Shown here piece by piece: positions 60,642-64,000 of a DNA stretch of 64,000 nucleotides (positions within the stretch are counted from its first letter, which is position 1; each line of letters begins with the position of its first letter). Origin of the DNA: Parvularcula sp038749595 (GTDB lineage: Bacteria; Pseudomonadota; Alphaproteobacteria; Caulobacterales; Parvularculaceae). The stretch lies in assembly GCA_038749595.1 (NCBI GenBank), contig JBCDHW010000008.1, forward strand, positions 1 through 64,000, read 5' to 3'. A program made the translations under genes and the position numbers. The notes under the pieces are model-generated. The model was not told the origin of the DNA. It ran no database searches and worked only from the letters and a program-made list of their open reading frames with translations.

Positions 60642-60848
60642 ATGACAGAGATTAATCAGGCCGTTCTCGAACGGGCGTTGCGGAGCGACTCGGATCTTTC
60701 GCAAGCATCGCTCGCAACGAAAATCCTTCTTTCACGATTGCGGAAAGAGGTCGCCAACGACCCCAATTCGATTGGGGCGCAGGTCGCTGAACTCAAAGCT
60801 TTTTTCCAAAAACACAGTTTCGCAAGTCGCGACCTGTCGTTCATGTAA
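60642..60848 (+). CDS. Small helical protein paired with the FIST-C-like gene
   Basis: The 68-residue protein (MTEINQAVLERALRSDSDLSQ...) is predicted to be fully helical, with many Ala/Leu and charged residues and no TM. It has an Ile-Leu-Leu-Ser-Arg-Leu-Arg amphipathic stretch and ends in RDLSFM. It is unrecognised. It stops 11 bp before the next gene, whose ATG has AAGGACC in the gap, so the two form an operon. ATG 60642 is chosen; GTG 60633 is possible. Confidence 0.65.
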   Translation: MTEINQAVLERALRSDSDLSQASLATKILLSRLRKEVANDPNSIGAQVAELKAFFQKHSFASRDLSFM

Positions 60849-60859
60849 GGACCTGCACG

Positions 60860-61861
60860 ATGCAAAACCAAATGATGAGCCCTGTCGAAGCCGGGCTTCT
60901 TATCCAATCCGGTAAGACACTGATGATTGCGGGCGACGAGCCGGTTCTGCGTTCGCTTCCGAACGGTAAATGGATTGGCGGAACGTCCGTCTACTTCATG
61001 ACCGAGGACGGCGGCCGCGAAGACCGCGAAAATGTCTTCGTCACCGTGATCGACGAAGCAACCAACAGCGCATGCCGCTATGTTCCGACATCGGAACTTG
61101 CTTCCATTACCGAAGGCCAATTCGAAAACGGCGCGACGTTTGTCATCATCCCTGCGGCGTCCAACGCGCTCAGCACTTACGGCATCAACGCTGCAGGGTA
61201 CACGAACTTGTTTGTCCAGCCGGTTATGGGTTGGATCGCCGGCATTCATCTCGATGAAATCGGAACGGCTATGCCAAAGATCGTGGATGGTTCAACGGGA
61301 ACGGTCTACGATGATGGAGCTATTGTTCTGTATACAGAAATGCCGAACGATGTTGTTGCAGACGTCGACATTGTCAATCTCTTTGAGCAAGACGAGACCG
61401 CCGACACGCTCGTGTTCGAGCAAGGCGGCTTCGACATTGACCAAGTGGTCGTCAATGGCGAGACGAAAAATTTCGCAGCCTACATCGCCGAGAAGGGCAT
61501 CAACATCCAGCTGCCCCTCGTTGCCAACTACGCTGGTGCGATGATCAACGCGTCGTTCCAAGCGGTTGATGAAGAGGCGCAGACCGTCAAAATGTATGCG
61601 GCAATCGCGCCTGGTACAGAGTATAAGATCGCAAAAGACTTCGGTGACTATGGGACAGCGTTCAATGCTGCAATCACCGAAGGCGGCGAGGGCGCGCTGT
61701 GCTGCAACTGCATCCTCAACTACGTCTACGGATCACTTGAGGGCAAATCGACCGGCAGCTTCACAGGCCCGATCACGTTCGGTGAGATTGCGTATGTGCT
61801 GCTCAACCAAACGCTGGTCCGTACTTCGACCGTCGGAGCAGAAGCCGCCGCGGTCGCCTAA
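60860..61861 (+). CDS. FIST-C-like protein (DUF6976-type)
   Basis: The 333-residue soluble protein has a near-C-terminal block GEGALCCNCILNYVYGSLEGKS...GPITFGEIAYVLLNQTLV. It matches the FIST-C pattern of a Cys-containing strand, then FGEI...NQTL. FIST domains are sensory modules thought to bind small ligands such as amino acids and usually accompany kinases or chemoreceptors, yet here the domain stands alone. The N-terminal 240 residues show beta-rich sequence (VYFMTEDGGREDRENVFVTV). I believe it corresponds to DUF6976 but cannot confirm. It ends at a strong terminator. Confidence 0.7.
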   Translation: MQNQMMSPVEAGLLIQSGKTLMIAGDEPVLRSLPNGKWIGGTSVYFMTEDGGREDRENVFVTVIDEATNSACRYVPTSELASITEGQFENGATFVIIPAASNALSTYGINAAGYTNLFVQPVMGWIAGIHLDEIGTAMPKIVDGSTGTVYDDGAIVLYTEMPNDVVADVDIVNLFEQDETADTLVFEQGGFDIDQVVVNGETKNFAAYIAEKGINIQLPLVANYAGAMINASFQAVDEEAQTVKMYAAIAPGTEYKIAKDFGDYGTAFNAAITEGGEGALCCNCILNYVYGSLEGKSTGSFTGPITFGEIAYVLLNQTLVRTSTVGAEAAAVA

Positions 61862-61886
61862 GCGCGGATCCATCCAAGTTAAATAG

Positions 61887-61918
61887 AGCCGGCGTTCCCG
61901 TGGGACGCCGGCTTTTTT
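61887..61918 (+). terminator. Intrinsic terminator of the FIST-like operon
   Basis: AGCCGGCGTTCCC-gt-GGGACGCCGGCT is a long GC-rich stem followed by a run of six T. It lies 25 bases past the stop at 61861. Confidence 0.95.
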
Positions 61919-62032
61919 ATTCGGCCAATGTCCTCGCCCAGGCAACTGCGCCCCCCACTTTTCTCAGCGACCACACTTGTAGTCGTTGGTTCGGCCCCCT
62001 ATCTCGAAAGTCGATAAGGGAAGGGAATATCC

Positions 62033-63136
62033 ATGCGCACACTTGGTTTGGGCCTGTTGGCCTCGGTTTCGGCGTTCGGCATGACGGCCGCTTCGGCGGA
62101 TGAGCTTGTTATCCGAGACTTCTACGGCACTGTTGAGATTGAGCTTTCTGGCTCGGGCAGCATTACGGCAGCCAAGTCAGGCCCGAATGCTGGGGACGTC
62201 GATATTTCGGGCCGCGGGGACGTGGTCGTGGATGGCGGTGAGGAAATCGACCGGAACCGCTGGTACCGTGCCTATCAAAAAGAGCGCCGCGGCTGGAACA
62301 ATCGCTCGTCCCGCGACGAAGATCCGGTCTTCGAAGAGATGCTTGAGGATCGCCCGACCCTCACGATTTCGGCCCCAGAAGGCACAGATATCGTCGTTGA
62401 AGGCAGCGCGGTGAAGCTGACCGTCACCCGCGGTGACGCCGGAGACGTGGACATCTCGGACAACATTCACTTGCTGGCGAAGATTGGCGATTTCCGGTCG
62501 GGCAAACTCTCCGTCCATGGCAGCGGCTATATGCAAGCAGGCAATGCCAGCGGTCGCTTTTACGGCAGCGTTCACGGCTCTGGCGACCTCTATGTGGGCA
62601 ATGTTGGGGAAGCAGATCTGAGCGTCCACGGCTCGGGTGACATGGAGATCAAAGACATCGGCGGTGCGCTCGAAGCGAGTGTGCACGGTTCGGGTGACCT
62701 CAATACCGGCGACGTGGCTGGCCGCCTCGACGCCAGCGTTCACGGATCGGGCGACTTGGAAATCGGCCGGGTCGCGGGGAGCGCTGATGCCAATGTCCAC
62801 GGTTCCGGCGACCTAGAGATTGCTTCCGTGGGAGAGGGGATCGACAGCTCGGTCCACGGCTCGGGCGATCTGTCGATCGGCCGCGTCGATGGCGATATCG
62901 ACGCCAGTGTGCATGGCTCAGGCGAGCTTGAGATCGATCGCGGCGAGGCTGGCCGCATCGATGTGGCTGTGCGCGGCGCCGGTGAGTTTAGCTTCGGCGG
63001 CAAGGCCGAGAGTGCCCGCCTTCGCGGCTCAAGCTCGGGGACGATCCGTGTCGCGAGCGTCTCGGGAAATGTTGACGCGTCGGGCAAAGACATTCGCGTC
63101 AACGGCAAGCGCGTCGGCGACCGCGACGGCCGCTAG
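62033..63136 (+). CDS. Secreted GIN-domain protein with eight VHGSG repeats
   Basis: The 367-residue protein has a signal peptide (ending AASA) and then an irregular beta-rich region. From about residue 160 it has a row of 17-20-residue repeats beginning VHGSGD (VHGSGYMQAGNASG, VHGSGDLYVGNVG, VHGSGDMEIKDIGG and so on), eight in all plus a degenerate VRGAGEFSFGG. Such periodic repeats fold as a beta-helix, as in GIN/DUF2807 proteins. It is probably surface-exposed. It is a relative of the protein at 24866. AAGGGAAGGG precedes the ATG. The function is unknown. Confidence 0.85.
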   Translation: MRTLGLGLLASVSAFGMTAASADELVIRDFYGTVEIELSGSGSITAAKSGPNAGDVDISGRGDVVVDGGEEIDRNRWYRAYQKERRGWNNRSSRDEDPVFEEMLEDRPTLTISAPEGTDIVVEGSAVKLTVTRGDAGDVDISDNIHLLAKIGDFRSGKLSVHGSGYMQAGNASGRFYGSVHGSGDLYVGNVGEADLSVHGSGDMEIKDIGGALEASVHGSGDLNTGDVAGRLDASVHGSGDLEIGRVAGSADANVHGSGDLEIASVGEGIDSSVHGSGDLSIGRVDGDIDASVHGSGELEIDRGEAGRIDVAVRGAGEFSFGGKAESARLRGSSSGTIRVASVSGNVDASGKDIRVNGKRVGDRDGR

Positions 63137-63153
63137 GCTTCACCAATGCTTTT

Positions 63154-63178
63154 GCCGGGGTGCTTGATGCGCCCCGGC
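63154..63178 (+). other. Hairpin between the GIN gene and efp
   Basis: GCCGGGGTGC-ttgat-GCGCCCCGGC forms a 10-bp stem (one G-T pair) with a 5-nt loop, 17 bp after the GIN stop and 65 bp before efp. No T-run follows, so it is more a structure in the efp leader or a 3' stabiliser than a standard terminator. Confidence 0.4.
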
Positions 63179-63242
63179 GATGGTGCCAGACGCTCCGGAA
63201 CTGAACACGCGGCCCTTTGCGGCCCCCGGAACGAGGCACACC

Positions 63243-63806
63243 ATGAAGATCAACGGCAACGAAATCCGCCCCGGCAACACCATCATGCACCAAGACACCC
63301 TCTGGCGCGCGGTGAAGGTTGAGGCGGTGAAACCGGGCAAAGGCCCGGCCTACGCTCAGGTCGAACTAAAAAACCTCATCGATGGCCGTAAGCTGAACGA
63401 GCGCTTCCGCTCGTCTGAGACGGTGGAGAAGGTGCGCCTTGAGCAGAAGGAGCACAGCTTCCTCTACGCCGAGGGCGATATGCTGACTTTCATGGACGGC
63501 GAGACCTACGAGCAGATCCAGATCCCCGAGGACCTGATCGGCGAGCAGCGGGCGTTCCTCCAGGACGGCATGCAGGTTGAGGTTGAGATGCACGAGGGCC
63601 GCGCCATCGGCGTTGCTCTGCCCGAGCAAGTCACCCTGCTGATCACCGACACTGAGCCGACGGTGAAGGGCCAGACGGCGTCCAGCTCTTACAAGCCCGC
63701 AACGCTCGAAAACGGCCTGCGCGTCATGGTCCCGCCGCATATCACCAACGAGACGAAGATTATCGTCAACACACAGACGATCGAGTACGTCAAACGCGCG
63801 GAGTAG
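63243..63806 (+). CDS. efp: Elongation factor P
   Basis: The 187-residue protein has normal length with a KOW-like domain I and OB domains II and III. The loop VKPGKGPAYAQ carries the Lys at position about 34 that EpmA-type enzymes modify with beta-lysine; no EpmA/EpmB gene is in the window. The C-terminal signature is AVTLLITDTEP-like (VTLLITDTEPTVKGQTASSS). EF-P binds the ribosome between P and E sites and speeds polyproline synthesis. ATG 63243 fits the family; the open frame upstream does not. Confidence 0.97.
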   Translation: MKINGNEIRPGNTIMHQDTLWRAVKVEAVKPGKGPAYAQVELKNLIDGRKLNERFRSSETVEKVRLEQKEHSFLYAEGDMLTFMDGETYEQIQIPEDLIGEQRAFLQDGMQVEVEMHEGRAIGVALPEQVTLLITDTEPTVKGQTASSSYKPATLENGLRVMVPPHITNETKIIVNTQTIEYVKRAE

Positions 63807-64000
63807 GGGCGGCACTCTCGTCGCCCTCGGCTCTGGACGAGGACGCGGAGCCAAGTCGCCGGAGCTCCGGCCGAGTCGGAAGGTCTTTCGGTTCGGCCAA
63901 ACCGCTCGCCAGCCCCCATCTTTCAAGGCACCTCAAGACCAGCCAGCCCGGATCGAACTGACCGTCATAGAGCCCCAGACGTGCAGAGCCAGGAAAAGCG
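63790..64000 (-). CDS. Partial gene running off the right edge (C-terminal part)
   Basis: On the minus strand one frame is open from the window edge to TGA at 63790-63792, about 69 codons; the other two frames are closed. The translation (ARLGLYDGQFDPGWLVLRC, ERWGLASGL, then a Pro/Arg/Ser-rich tail) looks like the C-terminus of a real protein. It overlaps the end of efp by 17 bp, convergently. The start and family lie outside the window. Confidence 0.4.
   Translation of the reverse strand, partial: AFPGSARLGLYDGQFDPGWLVLRCLERWGLASGLAEPKDLPTRPELRRLGSASSSRAEGDESAAPTPRV

Noticed and set aside
63366..63926. Minus-strand reading frame of 186 codons antisense to efp
   Set aside because: efp is certain; only the different minus-strand frame running off the right edge (63790-64000) looks protein-like.

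Overview
The window is a stretch of alphaproteobacterial chromosome, GC-rich (roughly 60%) and densely coded on both strands. The call rests on gene content and order. A Tim44-like TimA adaptor, MltA and an Smr protein diverge from FxsA and SecB. FabA, FabB and FabI are grouped with a DUF3422 protein, and there is a complete set of leucine-degradation enzymes. I cannot fix the genus; a marine Parvularculales/Caulobacterales-type bacterium would fit, but that is a guess. I see no phage, plasmid or transposase genes.

Layout. 1-8507 is the accessory-looking end. It holds a tandem 37-bp palindromic repeat, a secreted VPLPA-CTERM beta-propeller protein, a CadC-like membrane regulator with TPRs, and a translationally coupled pair: a four-TM membrane protein and a 1073-residue TIR-TM-WD40 receptor. 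This end stops at a tRNA-Thr(CGT) gene whose 3' end points into it, and a diverged copy of the left-edge repeat lies just beyond the tRNA. 8508-16558 is housekeeping: tRNA-Thr, pheT, a thioesterase, an unknown membrane-anchored protein and pheS in one operon, a histidine-kinase-like protein that lacks its phospho-acceptor His, rplT-rpmI, and pyrC. 16928-25507 carries a PiT-like permease, the Smr-MltA-TimA / FxsA-SecB block, a polysaccharide chain-length protein with its tyrosine-kinase-like partner, and a GIN-domain protein.

25836-38767 is a branched-chain amino-acid (leucine) catabolic region: BCKDH E1alpha, E1beta and E2 (with two lipoyl domains), isovaleryl-CoA dehydrogenase, and both subunits of methylcrotonyl-CoA carboxylase. 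Two tandem paralogous lipoproteins, a pentapeptide-repeat protein, a sulfotransferase and a third lipoprotein (between mccB and mccA) interrupt it. E3, methylglutaconyl-CoA hydratase and HMG-CoA lyase are not in the window. 38809-49242 holds an orphan membrane protein, an SDR, a second sulfotransferase, the fabI/DUF3422/VOC/fabB/fabA run, an LpxR-type lipid A deacylase, a GST and galU.

49300-64000 holds a six-TM chemoreceptor with a small exported partner, a large unknown membrane protein, an RDD protein, a 24-codon micro-ORF with its own terminator, a sugar C-methyltransferase, a YmdB-type phosphoesterase, two DUF2147 proteins, a LysR regulator, yebC, a FIST-C-like protein with a small helical partner, a repeat-rich GIN protein, efp, and the 3' end of a gene that runs off the right edge.

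The best candidate for an undescribed system is the TIR-WD40 / four-TM pair at 3931-8174, beside a tRNA and bracketed by related palindromes. Other items worth a second look are the His-less kinase, the micro-ORF with terminator, the FIST-like two-gene unit, and an 11-bp-spaced direct repeat just ahead of the wHTH-TPR regulator that looks like its own operator.
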